Positions 1-8,515 are shown, counted from the first letter of the stretch. The stretch is DNA of 64,000 nucleotides from Clostridia bacterium (GCA_017541375.1 JAFXZE010000005.1:1-64000); one strand, 5' to 3'. Made by a program: numbers and translations. The notes: generated by a model not told the origin, from the letters alone.

Positions 1-97
1 AATCAAATTTCTTTTTTAACCCCAATATTTCCTCATAATATCTTTTTGCTTCTTCCATATTATCTACAGGAAGAAAATAGTTGTCATAATTTTTCAT
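1..97 (-). CDS. VOC-family (glyoxalase/bleomycin-resistance-like) protein, N-terminal part only
   Basis: The first 32 codons of a leftward gene are present; the rest lies outside the window. The product begins MKNYDNYFLPVDNMEEAKRY and continues YYEEILGL, the opening beta-strand and helix typical of vicinal-oxygen-chelate proteins (glyoxalase, bleomycin or fosfomycin resistance, dioxygenase). The metal ligands lie outside the window, so the substrate cannot be inferred. A good sigma-A promoter with a palindrome over its -10 lies just upstream. This is the chromosomal gene on the left flank of the mobile element. Confidence 0.6.
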   Translation of the reverse strand, partial: MKNYDNYFLPVDNMEEAKRYYEEILGLKKKFD

Positions 98-129
98 ATA
101 TTTAAGCCCTTCTTTCTACTACAAACTAT

Positions 130-166
130 ACTACTATATTATATAGTAGTTATAATTAAATGTCAA
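130..166 (-). promoter_or_regulatory. Sigma-A promoter of the VOC gene with palindromic operator
   Basis: Reading leftward, TTGACA (161-166) and TATAAT (138-143) are separated by exactly 17 bases. A perfect palindrome with 10-base arms around a central T (130-150) covers the -10 and the likely start site, so the gene is probably controlled by a repressor not seen here. Because this promoter is intact, the left junction of the mobile element should lie to the right of about 166. Confidence 0.65.
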
Positions 167-413
167 CAAGCAAGCCACTAACTATCCAATTTTTCTTATT
201 GGTTTTTTCCATATAACCCTCCAAAAATTATAATGTAAAAATTGAGTAAAACATAAAAGTATATATGTATAAATTAAGTATAGCATAAAACTTTGTATTT
301 TGTATCGGATTTTTAAGGATTTTTTATATATATTTAATAAAAATATATATTTGCATTGAGATATAGCTATTTTTACTGCACATTTTTTACGACAAAATGT
401 TACAAATGGGATT

Positions 414-475
414 CTGGCGTGTGCTTGTCTTGATACAAGTGGCTTCGCTACGCTCGCCAGACAAGCACACGCCAG
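414..475. repeat. Perfect 17-bp inverted repeat, candidate origin or packaging hairpin
   Basis: Bases 414-430 (CTGGCGTGTGCTTGTCT) are exactly repeated in inverted form at 459-475, with a 28-base GC-rich loop that can itself fold. In an otherwise very AT-rich intergenic region this is the strongest secondary structure. Neither arm is followed by a T-run, so it is unlikely to be an intrinsic terminator. A Rep nicking site or single-strand packaging signal is the favoured reading. Confidence 0.6.
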
Positions 476-512
476 CAATTAAAATCTTGCACAATAAACT
501 TTTTTGTTCAAA

Positions 513-590
513 GCACAAATGCTGGCTAAAATGGGACAAGTTGCGCAGGCTTTCCAACATCGTCCTCATTTTTTAACGCCAGCATTTTGC
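513..590. repeat. Imperfect inverted repeat downstream of rep
   Basis: The left arm (513-531, containing AATGCTGGC-TAAAA) pairs imperfectly with the right arm (571-590, containing TTTTAACGCCAGCATT) across about 40 bases. Both arms share the GCTGGC/GCCAGC core with the hairpin at 414-475. It ends at the stop of the leftward rep gene, so it may act as a transcription terminator, as part of the origin, or both. Confidence 0.4.
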
Positions 591-594
591 ACTT

Positions 595-1662
595 TCAATT
601 ACTTTTACGCATTTGTTCTATTACTTCAGGGCAAACCTTACCCATAAAGCAACCTTCGTCCAAACACATAAAATCATCAAACAAAAGAAGTTTTTTATCT
701 TCTTGCCCAATGGTGCAAACGATATCTTCGTCCAATATGTCAGAAATAAAGTATTGTGGCAATCCTTTTGAATACACAATTTTTTCGCCTGTCTTTTCAA
801 TATATTTCATTAAATACGCTAATGCATGACCGAGTCGTCGTTCATTTTCATCAATTTCTTCAAAATCACTACGACCAAATTTTTCATTAAAAAAACTTGA
901 TTGAATAGTGGTTCTCATTCTATGCGAACGAGTGTCATAATCTTTAACTTCTTTTAGCACTCCAACCATAGCATTTTCTGGAATATAGAAAAGACCGTGA
1001 AAGTGTAATCGGTTGCTTTCAGGAGCTCGTTCCCAAACACCCATATATTTCCAATTTTTCCGTTCTACTAAATGCCTAAAACAAGTTCGCAGTTTCTTTT
1101 TGAAAGTTTCTTCAGTATGCAAGCTACTATCATAAGTGAAAGTGCAGAAATAATTAAAATTAGCAAGATTGGCTTTTCTTGCCATTCTAACTCTACGAGC
1201 AATCAAATTTCTTTGTTTGCGTTCAAATTGCATTTCAACAAACCCTTTACATAATTCAGAGTTGCTAAAATAGCTCAACATTTCTTCTTCAATTTTCTTT
1301 TTGCGTTTTGACTTGCTTAAATCTATATATTTGTCATAAAGTTCATTAAACAATTCTTTGCGTGTTATCTTTCGTTGTTTATGTGGTGCTAATTGCACAA
1401 CATTTTCTTTTTCGGTATCTTCTTCAACTTTATCATTAGTTTCAAATTCTTGCGTAATTTTGACTACATTATCATTACATTCACTGTCGTTATCAAAAAC
1501 AGAGGGCACATCAGAATTTTCCAATGTGCCAACTTCCGTTTTTTCAATAACAGTTATTTCTTCTTCCTTAACCTTAGGACGCCATCTTTTTGGTCTTGTG
1601 GTGTGGGGAATAGCAATATAATGACTTCCGTCAAAATACACTTTGGTTTCTCCAAACGCCAT
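595..1662 (-). CDS. HUH-type rolling-circle replication initiation protein
   Basis: A 355-residue Rep that should nick one strand of the element to start rolling-circle replication. Numbered from the ATG, about 90 N-terminal residues are acidic and low in complexity. Then come a motif-1-like FCTFTYD (172-178), the metal-binding HUH motif LHFHGLFY (His 220 and 222) and a tyrosine motif AYLMKYIEK (282-290) followed by YSKGLP. This order is shared with phage-type Reps of Microviridae-like and inovirus-like elements. The ATG at 1662 is chosen because GGAGG lies six bases before it; the TTG two codons earlier is too close. It is the last gene of the leftward block, next to the candidate origin. 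Confidence 0.8.
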   Translation of the reverse strand: MAFGETKVYFDGSHYIAIPHTTRPKRWRPKVKEEEITVIEKTEVGTLENSDVPSVFDNDSECNDNVVKITQEFETNDKVEEDTEKENVVQLAPHKQRKITRKELFNELYDKYIDLSKSKRKKKIEEEMLSYFSNSELCKGFVEMQFERKQRNLIARRVRMARKANLANFNYFCTFTYDSSLHTEETFKKKLRTCFRHLVERKNWKYMGVWERAPESNRLHFHGLFYIPENAMVGVLKEVKDYDTRSHRMRTTIQSSFFNEKFGRSDFEEIDENERRLGHALAYLMKYIEKTGEKIVYSKGLPQYFISDILDEDIVCTIGQEDKKLLLFDDFMCLDEGCFMGKVCPEVIEQMRKSN

Positions 1663-1691
1663 TTTCAACCTCCAAATATGTTTTTTATTTG

Positions 1692-2024
1692 CTAACTGTT
1701 ATTACTAGAATTAGCATCTAAATTTTGCCCATCAGCCTTAATTTCCTTAAAAATGTTCGTTTTTTGTTGTTTTTTTAGCATTTTTTCTTGTTTTTTCTTC
1801 ATTTTTTTAGCAATTCGCAGTTTTTTTCTAAATTGCCTTTGATACTTTCTATCTTCTTTATCTATCTTTCTAAATGCTTTTTTCATATTCTTAAATATAT
1901 ATTTGCAAATGTGTTTATTATACTTTTCAGGAACAAAGTCAGCTGTGTCTAGGGTATGACCAAATGTGTCATAATACTTATCTAGTGTCTGATTTATAAG
2001 TTTATTCTTATTGTAGTTTATCAC
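1692..2024 (-). CDS. Small highly basic protein of unknown function
   Basis: 110 residues, very rich in lysine and arginine between residues 45 and 90, with no membrane segment and no recognised domain. The start is GTG, with AAAGGAG eight bases upstream, and the first codons overlap the end of the Zot-like gene, so translation is coupled. The basic character suggests nucleic-acid binding, perhaps genome handling during replication or packaging. That is inference only. Confidence 0.65.
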   Translation of the reverse strand: MINYNKNKLINQTLDKYYDTFGHTLDTADFVPEKYNKHICKYIFKNMKKAFRKIDKEDRKYQRQFRKKLRIAKKMKKKQEKMLKKQQKTNIFKEIKADGQNLDANSSNNS

Positions 2025-2847
2025 TTTCTTTACTCCTTTTTATTGTCTTTGATTGATAATATCCTTTCGGTAATTCATCATCATTATCTAACAAATACTT
2101 AACATAACCATCTAAACTTTCTTCAATATATTCACTTTCATTTATGTCAAAATCTTGTTCAAAATGACCATCATAAAATTTAGGTTTGCAACTTTGACTT
2201 GAATAGAGATTAAACACATTATAGTTGGCTATAACGGTTTCTTGTGTATAGCAAGATTTATCTTGTTTGCCACTTGCCATATATCTATCAAACAAAGAAG
2301 AATTATCTATCTTTCTAATAGTCCATTTTAACTTTTTGACTTGACCAAAATGATTGTAATATAGTTTCAGTTTTACGATTTCAACAAATTGTGCAAGTTC
2401 TCTAATGTTTACATCAATGAGCATAGGCCTCTGGGTATCTAAAAAGATATCCAGATTATTATGCCCATGTTGTTCATACCACCTTGATTGCCATTCAGGG
2501 AAATACATACTCATACGACTGTTTAAATACTTTTGAGCTTCTGTTATTCCAATCACTTCAAAAGGCAGGTTGAAATGGGTTTCTACAAACTCATTTTTAA
2601 AACCTAATCTGTATGGGTTTATTCTGCGATTGTGTCTTGGAGAATAACCGTATTTATGAAATTCAATATCATAATTTGAAGAAACACAATGCTTCGGCAA
2701 AGAGAGATTAAAGCCATTGTTATTTTTATATCGGATTTCATCCTTCATTTGCTTATTTCTCTCTTTGCTAAAAGCATAAGTATTTAAAATGTGTGTCATA
2801 TAACAAGTTTTGCCTGTTCTTGGTGGTGCAAAAATTATAGTAATCAT
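2008..2847 (-). CDS. Zot/pI-like morphogenesis ATPase
   Basis: A 279-residue P-loop ATPase expected to drive assembly and export of filamentous particles through the envelope. The Walker A APPRTGKT lies at residues 7-14. A Walker-B-like strand reads VIGITEAQKYLNSR, and then comes LDIFLDTQRPMLIDVNIREL, matching the family pattern with a TQ sensor and a conserved IR. The ATG at 2847 overlaps the preceding stop as TAATG, so the upstream in-frame ATG at 2880 is rejected. Unlike pI of coliphages, no C-terminal membrane segment is visible; a neighbouring anchored protein may supply the membrane link. It is the best marker of inovirus ancestry here. Confidence 0.75.
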   Translation of the reverse strand: MITIIFAPPRTGKTCYMTHILNTYAFSKERNKQMKDEIRYKNNNGFNLSLPKHCVSSNYDIEFHKYGYSPRHNRRINPYRLGFKNEFVETHFNLPFEVIGITEAQKYLNSRMSMYFPEWQSRWYEQHGHNNLDIFLDTQRPMLIDVNIRELAQFVEIVKLKLYYNHFGQVKKLKWTIRKIDNSSLFDRYMASGKQDKSCYTQETVIANYNVFNLYSSQSCKPKFYDGHFEQDFDINESEYIEESLDGYVKYLLDNDDELPKGYYQSKTIKRSKESDKLQ

Positions 2848-3722
2848 TAAAGAGTTGTTATATTCATTTCCATTACACAACTTGTTACTTGGTTATCTGC
2901 ATTGATTAAATGATTAAAATTCATAGTAACTCTATAATCAGAATGAGCATTTATTGCATCTATTACATCAGCAGGATCAATAGTTGTTCCATCAAGTGTA
3001 ATAACTGCATCAACTGTCGCAGAATTTGTGAACAAATAGCTTTGACCGTTGCAATGCATATTAGAGATATAACCACCAATATTTATTGAATAAATGTCAT
3101 TTGTGGTTAAACGAAGACGATATCTGCTATCATTTATGGCTTTTTGTATGTTTTCAAACATTGATACAAAATGACCATTCCACTCATTGATGAAATCTTG
3201 TCCATAATATTGCCAATAAGTGCCTTCGCTATCACCAGAACCAGCAGAATAAATATAATTGTCATTATCATCAAAAACAGGATATTCAATGTGAACTGAT
3301 TGACCTCTATAAACTATTGTTGCATTATTTATACAAGTAGATATTCTTGTCATTTCTTCTCGCAACTGGGTAATTCTTGTGTTAGCTTCAGCAATTTGAA
3401 TGGTTAAAATATCCACTTGTGTTTGATAATTTGCAATAGTTAATTCATCAGCTTCGTGTGTATCTTGCAACTGTAAAATTGTTGCTTCCAAAGTTGCTTT
3501 TTCGCCAGTTAATCTTATCATTATGTTCTCTTGTTCTGTCATTTCTTCAATCAGCATTGAATTGCACTCATTTAGTGATAAATACTCACTTTCAGGAACA
3601 ACATCCATTACATCATAGACCTTATTCCTAAAACCATTTGTGCACATACCAATACAAAATGCAATAAACAATACAAGTATCACAGAACCGAGAACAGATA
3701 AAGTGTTTTTTAATCCGTCCAT
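2847..3722 (-). CDS. Membrane-anchored coiled-coil protein, candidate phage structural or assembly protein
   Basis: 291 residues. One transmembrane helix (about 9-27, TLSVLGSVILVLFIAFCIG) is followed by a coiled coil rich in Q, E, T and I (about 50-140), then a 150-residue soluble domain with no family I recognise. AAGGAGG precedes the ATG. The stop overlaps the Zot-like start, implying a shared membrane complex. By position it could be a minor coat or adhesion protein, or the membrane partner of the ATPase; function is inferred from context. Confidence 0.65.
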   Translation of the reverse strand: MDGLKNTLSVLGSVILVLFIAFCIGMCTNGFRNKVYDVMDVVPESEYLSLNECNSMLIEEMTEQENIMIRLTGEKATLEATILQLQDTHEADELTIANYQTQVDILTIQIAEANTRITQLREEMTRISTCINNATIVYRGQSVHIEYPVFDDNDNYIYSAGSGDSEGTYWQYYGQDFINEWNGHFVSMFENIQKAINDSRYRLRLTTNDIYSINIGGYISNMHCNGQSYLFTNSATVDAVITLDGTTIDPADVIDAINAHSDYRVTMNFNHLINADNQVTSCVMEMNITTL

Positions 3723-3734
3723 ACAAATTCCTCC

Positions 3735-5084
3735 TTAATAATTGTAGTTGTAGATTACATGTGCTGATGCAAACGCAGTATTGTCAGATGCAACATATGA
3801 GATTTGACTAAATTGTTGTTGTGTTCCAGCATAGAATACAGTTATATTGCTACTGTAATTACTAATTCCAAATGTTGCTATTTCTTGTAAAGTTGTAGGG
3901 ATGAATACATTTTCTATGTTATTGCAACCATGGAATAGCCCGAATGGTATTCTTGTTGTTCCATTAGCAAAGTAAATATCTCTTACAGCACTTTCTTGGA
4001 ATACACAAGAACCCCAATTAGAGCAGTTTGCTGGCAAATGAACTTCAGTTATTCCTGTATAGTAGAATGCAAAATTGCCTACATATACACTTTCAGGGAG
4101 TGTTATAGTGTGTAAACTTCTACAACCCGTAAAAGCTCTTTCGCCAATTTCTTGCACACCATCTGGAATAATAATTGTTTCAAGATTGTTGCAATTTGCA
4201 AATGCGTAAGCACCAATTCTGTTTACAGTTTCTGGTAATTCAACCAAACGCAAACTATAACAGTTATAGAAAGCATAATCTCTAATTTCAGTTATACCTT
4301 CAAGGTCAGTTGCTCTTAATTCAGTCAATGTGCCACTAATAACTTGTTGCACGAGTTCTTTATAAGAGTCATCACCATTTAAAGCACTGTTCAAACTTTC
4401 TAATTCACGAATAGTGTCTTGCAATTCAACGATTTGAGAACGAAGTGAAAGAATTTCACTTTCATAATCAGAGATTGTCCTGTTGCAAGTTGTTATTTGT
4501 GTTTCATAGTCAGTTATTTGTGCTTCATAAGCGTTTGCAGCAACAGTCAAACCATCCACAATGTTTTGTAAACTATTCATTTCGTTAGTTACATCAACAA
4601 TTTCTTGTGTTAAAAGTTCAATTCTTGCTGTATCACTTGATTCTTGCTCAATTAAAGCATCAAGTTCATTGTTTAAAGCATTAAATTCAGCTCTTAATGC
4701 GTTTAAACTTTGCGTCATATTAGCCAAATTCGTATTTGTGTCTGCAAGTGTGTTTTCAACAGCAGATTTTTGACTTAATGCTAACGCTAAATTGTTTTGT
4801 GTGTTTTGTAAATTTGATTGCAATACGCCAACTTCATTTTGATATGAAATTGCCTTAAATTCAGCGTTCAATAATGAAGTTCGAGTTTCAGCAAGGAGCA
4901 CAAGATTGCTTATATACGCATCTTGCAACTCCTTGTTTTCTTGCTCTTGTTTTTGATAAACTTCACTATATGGAGCAACTGAATTTAAAATGAAATTTCT
5001 TGTGCCGGGAATTATGAAGAATAATCCTGTTACAATAAACAAAGCAGCAAACACAATCGTTGTTATTTTCCAAAATAAATTCAT
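3735..5084 (-). CDS. Membrane-anchored coiled-coil protein with BspA-type leucine-rich repeats
   Basis: 449 residues. A transmembrane helix (about 5-27) precedes a very long coiled coil (about 40-240, repeated Q/E/N/L heptads). Then come at least five BspA-type LRR units (about 250-440) with the signature I.DYAFYNC.SLR.VELP, IGAYAFANCNNLETIIIP and IGERAFTGCRSLHTITLP. BspA-type repeats usually serve extracellular binding. The order anchor, stalk, binding domain suits a particle-tip or cell-surface receptor-binding protein. GGAGG precedes the ATG and the next gene follows after 12 bases. The repeats may have been captured from a host surface protein, which is inference. Confidence 0.75.
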   Translation of the reverse strand: MNLFWKITTIVFAALFIVTGLFFIIPGTRNFILNSVAPYSEVYQKQEQENKELQDAYISNLVLLAETRTSLLNAEFKAISYQNEVGVLQSNLQNTQNNLALALSQKSAVENTLADTNTNLANMTQSLNALRAEFNALNNELDALIEQESSDTARIELLTQEIVDVTNEMNSLQNIVDGLTVAANAYEAQITDYETQITTCNRTISDYESEILSLRSQIVELQDTIRELESLNSALNGDDSYKELVQQVISGTLTELRATDLEGITEIRDYAFYNCYSLRLVELPETVNRIGAYAFANCNNLETIIIPDGVQEIGERAFTGCRSLHTITLPESVYVGNFAFYYTGITEVHLPANCSNWGSCVFQESAVRDIYFANGTTRIPFGLFHGCNNIENVFIPTTLQEIATFGISNYSSNITVFYAGTQQQFSQISYVASDNTAFASAHVIYNYNY

Positions 5085-5098
5085 AATACCTCCAAATT

Positions 5099-7180
5099 TT
5101 AATTATTTTTTGTTACATTATAAACAACTTTATATCCTGAACTTCCGTTGTAAGTAAAATCGGATATGTCTGACAAATAAGTTACAGAAGTATCATCTCT
5201 ATCAGTAAACCTTAATTGCAATGTGTATCTTTCGCCAACTGTTAAATGGTTAGCATACCAAGAACAACTACAAGTGCCAGAGCTTGAATGGGTGTGGTCA
5301 AATGACTCCATCAATCTGCCATCTTGATCGTAAATTACACAATTTACTAGATATACTTTTGCACTTGACAATGTATCTCTGATAAGAGCTACATTTGTTG
5401 GTTCACTGTACAAATAGAAGTAGTTAGCAGTTGAACTATAACTTTGTAATTCAACTCTAAAAGTTAATGCTTCTTCTACGCCAAGAGCATAGTTAAATAA
5501 CATTATTTTATCAGTTGTTGTAATTGTTAGTTTTCCTGTAACACTTGCAAAAATAAGTTGTTTTGAAAGAATTGTATAATTGTATTGTCCCATTTCTACA
5601 AGCATTGACTGGTAACTATCAAGCATAGAATTATCTGTAAAAGTAAATTGATAAGTATGATTGTCATTTGACAAAATTATCTTTACTGGATTTTCAAATA
5701 AATCTATAACACTTGTGTCTATCGTGCCTATTGGGTTTAGTCCAACAGATGCAATAGTATAATTGTTTAAATAATAGTATGAGAATGACAAGTTGCTTGA
5801 CTCACTTTTTATAGTGAATGAGCCTCTAAAATTCTCAAAAATAAGTGCTTCGCTATCTATATAATAATTCCAAGTTGTATTTTTGGTTAGAAGAACATTT
5901 ATACCAGCATTCAACTTACTAAAACTATCAATGATAACAGTTTTTGTTTGACTGCTATCTGAACAAGTGAATGTTATAGTTACAGGTTTTTGAAGTAAAT
6001 TTACATCACTTACATCACTGTTTCTACTATCAACAAAATTCACTAAAAGTTTTGATAAAGTGTAATTTGGTTTGTAATCTTCAACTTCAACTTGATCTTT
6101 TGTTTTATCATCTTTTTCAAGGGTATCAATATAATCTTCGTTTTTCACTGTTGATTTTATCTCTTTATTACCTTTGACGAAAGATAAATTTACTGCAATA
6201 TTACAACGATAAACGCCATAATAATCGGCATCATTATATTCGGCTTTTTTAGATGCACTTATTGGATAATTTTTTTGTTGACTTGCAGGAATTGGCAAAC
6301 AAAGTGCAGTTGAACCATCTATAATTTTTGTTGAATTATATGATTCGCCTTTAATTTGTTCATATAAGTAGTTATAGAAACTATTTATCTTCACAAAACC
6401 TGTATTTGCTGTTCCTATAAGCTCAACATCTCCAAACTTAATAAAGTGTGAAGTTGCATTCTTTCCAGTCAAATTAGATGCGTTTTTCATAACATATCTA
6501 ACCATTTCGTCTTGATTTGTTCTAACTGCGTGAGTCCATTTAACAAACTCTTGTGTTTGTCTTGAAATAGACACCAAATCATCGTGGCTACCATCTAATT
6601 TTGAACCATCAAAGAATGTGTAATAAGTGTAATAATATGGTTCTTTGTTTAATTCAGTAACCCAACTAAAAGTATCTAAATTGTATGCAAAAAACCATTT
6701 CATTCCAGTAAGTGATGCGTAAGTGTTGATTACACCATCAAGAACTAGACCATTATCTGACTTATAGAATAATACATTTTCGTATTTGTCTGCATTTTGA
6801 TAACTAAATACGATATATGAGTCAAAATCATAGCATTTTAGATTGATAATTTGATCATCGTGAGACGGACATTCGTTATCATCTTGTGCTTTTTTGATTT
6901 GCTCAAAAGTGAAACCACCATTGGTATTTTTCCAATTATCTTCAATAGTTGTTGTTATTTCTTCAAGTTGTTCTTGTGGGGTGGGATATGCGCTTTCGTG
7001 CAGTGTGAAATAACTACTTTGTATAAACCCACCAGCCGCAGCAAAAACAACAAACATAATGATATACAAAATCTTCATATTCATTTCTTTAAACACTGTA
7101 TTTTGTAGTATCAAAACAATTATTAAAGCGAGAATTAAACCAATGACAACTCCAACTATCCAAGTAGATATTGATAGCAT
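5099..7180 (-). CDS. Large membrane-anchored ectodomain protein, candidate pIII-like attachment protein
   Basis: 693 residues, the largest protein of the element. Two hydrophobic helices open it (about 5-27 and 35-55). The long ectodomain that follows is rich in S, T, N and Y, with beta-rich repeats about 85-110 residues apart (similar phrases such as VTITFTCSDSSQTKTVIIDSF and VKIILSNDNHTYQFTFTDNS). No enzyme motif is recognised. Size, anchor and position suggest an adhesin or pIII-like minor coat protein. The AGGAG box and ATG at 7180 are clear. It sits first in the four-gene structural block. Confidence 0.65.
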   Translation of the reverse strand: MLSISTWIVGVVIGLILALIIVLILQNTVFKEMNMKILYIIMFVVFAAAGGFIQSSYFTLHESAYPTPQEQLEEITTTIEDNWKNTNGGFTFEQIKKAQDDNECPSHDDQIINLKCYDFDSYIVFSYQNADKYENVLFYKSDNGLVLDGVINTYASLTGMKWFFAYNLDTFSWVTELNKEPYYYTYYTFFDGSKLDGSHDDLVSISRQTQEFVKWTHAVRTNQDEMVRYVMKNASNLTGKNATSHFIKFGDVELIGTANTGFVKINSFYNYLYEQIKGESYNSTKIIDGSTALCLPIPASQQKNYPISASKKAEYNDADYYGVYRCNIAVNLSFVKGNKEIKSTVKNEDYIDTLEKDDKTKDQVEVEDYKPNYTLSKLLVNFVDSRNSDVSDVNLLQKPVTITFTCSDSSQTKTVIIDSFSKLNAGINVLLTKNTTWNYYIDSEALIFENFRGSFTIKSESSNLSFSYYYLNNYTIASVGLNPIGTIDTSVIDLFENPVKIILSNDNHTYQFTFTDNSMLDSYQSMLVEMGQYNYTILSKQLIFASVTGKLTITTTDKIMLFNYALGVEEALTFRVELQSYSSTANYFYLYSEPTNVALIRDTLSSAKVYLVNCVIYDQDGRLMESFDHTHSSSGTCSCSWYANHLTVGERYTLQLRFTDRDDTSVTYLSDISDFTYNGSSGYKVVYNVTKNN

Positions 7181-7200
7181 ATAATTTAATCTCCTTTTCT

Positions 7201-7241
7201 AAAATTTAAAACAAGCATAGTGCTAAAATTAACTATGCTTG
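7201..7241 (-). terminator. Hairpin terminator or attenuator before the structural block
   Basis: Leftward transcripts form a perfect 10-bp stem (CAAGCATAGT 7212-7221 with ACTATGCTTG 7232-7241) followed by TTTTAAATTTT. It lies between the small-protein genes and the structural block, so partial read-through would set the ratio of replication to structural gene expression, as filamentous phages do with internal terminators. Confidence 0.65.
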
Positions 7242-7266
7242 AAATCCGAAGATTTTTTATTTCTTG

Positions 7267-7626
7267 TTATCTCATAAGCATATTTAATAGCATTTTGTCT
7301 GAATTTCTAAATGGTTTAATAGTGCATTCATAGACTTCACCATTTTCATCAACGGACTTAACTGCATAAGTATTACCTTTGATAACATTTCCTGTATTTT
7401 CGTCCTTTATTTCATAAGGATTTGTTACTAAATCGGCTTGCATATCATTACCAAATACAATATCCAAAACTGTGAAACCACCTTTGTCTGGTGGAGTAAC
7501 CAAAATTCTTACATCTTTGCCACGAATTGTGCCTTTAATAAAATACGAATAATAACTTTTTCCGTTCTTTTCAAAGATTTCTCTTTCTACTTTAATTTGT
7601 CCTAAAACTTTTTCTTTCTTTTCCAT
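7267..7626 (-). CDS. Small beta-rich protein, candidate single-stranded-DNA-binding protein
   Basis: 119 residues with alternating strands, no membrane segment and no cysteine cluster except one Cys. Phrases such as KSYYSYFIKGTIRGKDVRIL and YAVKSVDENGEVYECTIKPF suggest a small OB-like or barrel fold. Filamentous phages need a pV-type ssDNA-binding protein, and this gene has the right size and place, but no family match can be asserted from sequence alone. GGGAGG precedes the ATG. Confidence 0.6.
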   Translation of the reverse strand: MEKKEKVLGQIKVEREIFEKNGKSYYSYFIKGTIRGKDVRILVTPPDKGGFTVLDIVFGNDMQADLVTNPYEIKDENTGNVIKGNTYAVKSVDENGEVYECTIKPFRNSDKMLLNMLMR

Positions 7627-7640
7627 TTTTACCTCCCATT

Positions 7641-7910
7641 TTATTTGCCTTTTCCAATTATTCTTGACAATCTTTTTGCCTCTGATTTTGATTTGCCTTC
7701 ATCAAGGGCTTTTCTATACTTATAAAGTCCTGCGTGGTCTGATTGACATTGCAAATAACCACTTCTCATACCAGCTTCATAGTCGGTCAATTTTTTACCT
7801 TCTTTTTCACCGTGTTGGTGGACTTTTGACTTACGCTCTTTGGCGTAACTGTCGGCTCTTTTGTTAGGCGTAAACCAGCGTCTTTGCCTAGCGTCATTAC
7901 TTTTTGCCAT
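7641..7910 (-). CDS. Small basic protein of unknown function
   Basis: 89 residues beginning MAKSNDARQRRW, strongly charged and predicted soluble, with no known domain. The ATG at 7910 has AGGAG eight bases upstream. The region with the spacing YEAGMRSGYLQCQSDHAGLY resembles the kind of small helical proteins often found in Gram-positive mobile elements, without a named function. It is not a coat-protein candidate because it has no hydrophobic helix. Confidence 0.6.
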   Translation of the reverse strand: MAKSNDARQRRWFTPNKRADSYAKERKSKVHQHGEKEGKKLTDYEAGMRSGYLQCQSDHAGLYKYRKALDEGKSKSEAKRLSRIIGKGK

Positions 7911-8269
7911 TTTCAAATCTCCTTTTTAAAATGATTTTATTTTTATCTTTATTTATTACTTATCATTAGTGTCGTAACTGAACATCCCAGAGAACTACAT
8001 AAACAATACAAATCGTATCAGGCGATTTTTGGTGAGTAGGTGGCCACCTTTACTTTTTAAAAACTCCCAATGAACATCGGCTCTAAAAAACTTTTGTCTC
8101 TGTCATCTGTTACACCCATATTCTATAATCTTTATCGCCAAAAAGGAATGACATTACTTGCCAGTTTGCACTCTCTTTGCACTCACTTTAACGCACTTTT
8201 ATTGACTAAAACTCAACACTTTCTTGATGTGCTAAAAAATAAAAGCAGAGTTAAAACCCTGCTTAAATT
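7911..8269. other. Second non-coding region of the element with palindrome and short repeats
   Basis: 359 bases with no supported gene. It contains the palindrome AGGTGGCCACCT (8038-8049), the repeated word TTTGCACTC (twice near 8164-8186) followed by a CGCACTTTT variant, and a terminator at its right end. It should carry the promoter for the 7.9 to 0.6 kb leftward block, but no convincing TTGACA/TATAAT pair is visible. An origin or packaging role is also possible. Confidence 0.35.
8234..8264 (-). terminator. Intrinsic terminator of the element's early block
   Basis: On the leftward transcript AAGCAG (8259-8264) pairs with CTGCTT (8243-8248) and is followed by TTATTTTTT. It directly follows the stop of the 81-residue gene and separates the small regulatory genes from the rest. 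Confidence 0.65.
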
Positions 8270-8515
8270 TTATTTCACATATTTTCTTGTATTGCTTGAC
8301 GAGTGAAGTCGTTTGCCATTTTTATTTAATTTGTCAGCAAATAGTTTATTGAATTGTTTATCTCTTGCTTTTGTGCGAGTGTAATATGTGTCTTGACTAA
8401 TTATAATGTTATCTAATTGTGTGTGCGACTCAATATTTATTGTTTGCTTAACAATGTAATTTTTAGTCCTATAAACATTTGTTGCATTTTCAATAAAATC
8501 TATATTTTCAAACAT
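8270..8515 (-). CDS. Small protein of unknown function
   Basis: 81 residues starting MFENIDFIENATNVYR. No membrane helix; the C-terminal third is basic. The ATG at 8515 is chosen for GGAG seven bases upstream, and its first codons overlap the end of the preceding gene. No family is recognised. It lies just before a terminator, as the last gene of the early leftward operon. Confidence 0.55.
   Translation of the reverse strand: MFENIDFIENATNVYRTKNYIVKQTINIESHTQLDNIIISQDTYYTRTKARDKQFNKLFADKLNKNGKRLHSSSNTRKYVK

Larger units (their letters stand above)
167..594. other. Non-coding left end of the element, candidate replication origin region
   Basis: There are 428 bases without a credible gene. 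The AT-rich left half (about 180-380) shows only a weak CCAAT/ATTGG hairpin followed by T's near 187-210. The right half holds a strong long hairpin (414-475) and a second imperfect inverted repeat (513-590). Being just downstream of the rep gene and rich in secondary structure, it resembles the intergenic origin and packaging region of filamentous phages. The function is inferred from position and structure alone. Confidence 0.45.

Noticed and set aside
182..478. Leftward open frame of 98 codons in the left intergenic region
   Set aside because: No ribosome binding site, covers the long hairpin and reads low-complexity residues without a domain.
8070..8306. Rightward open frame of 78 codons in the second non-coding region
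   Set aside because: No ribosome site, runs antisense into a supported gene and a terminator, and its codons look like non-coding AT-rich sequence.
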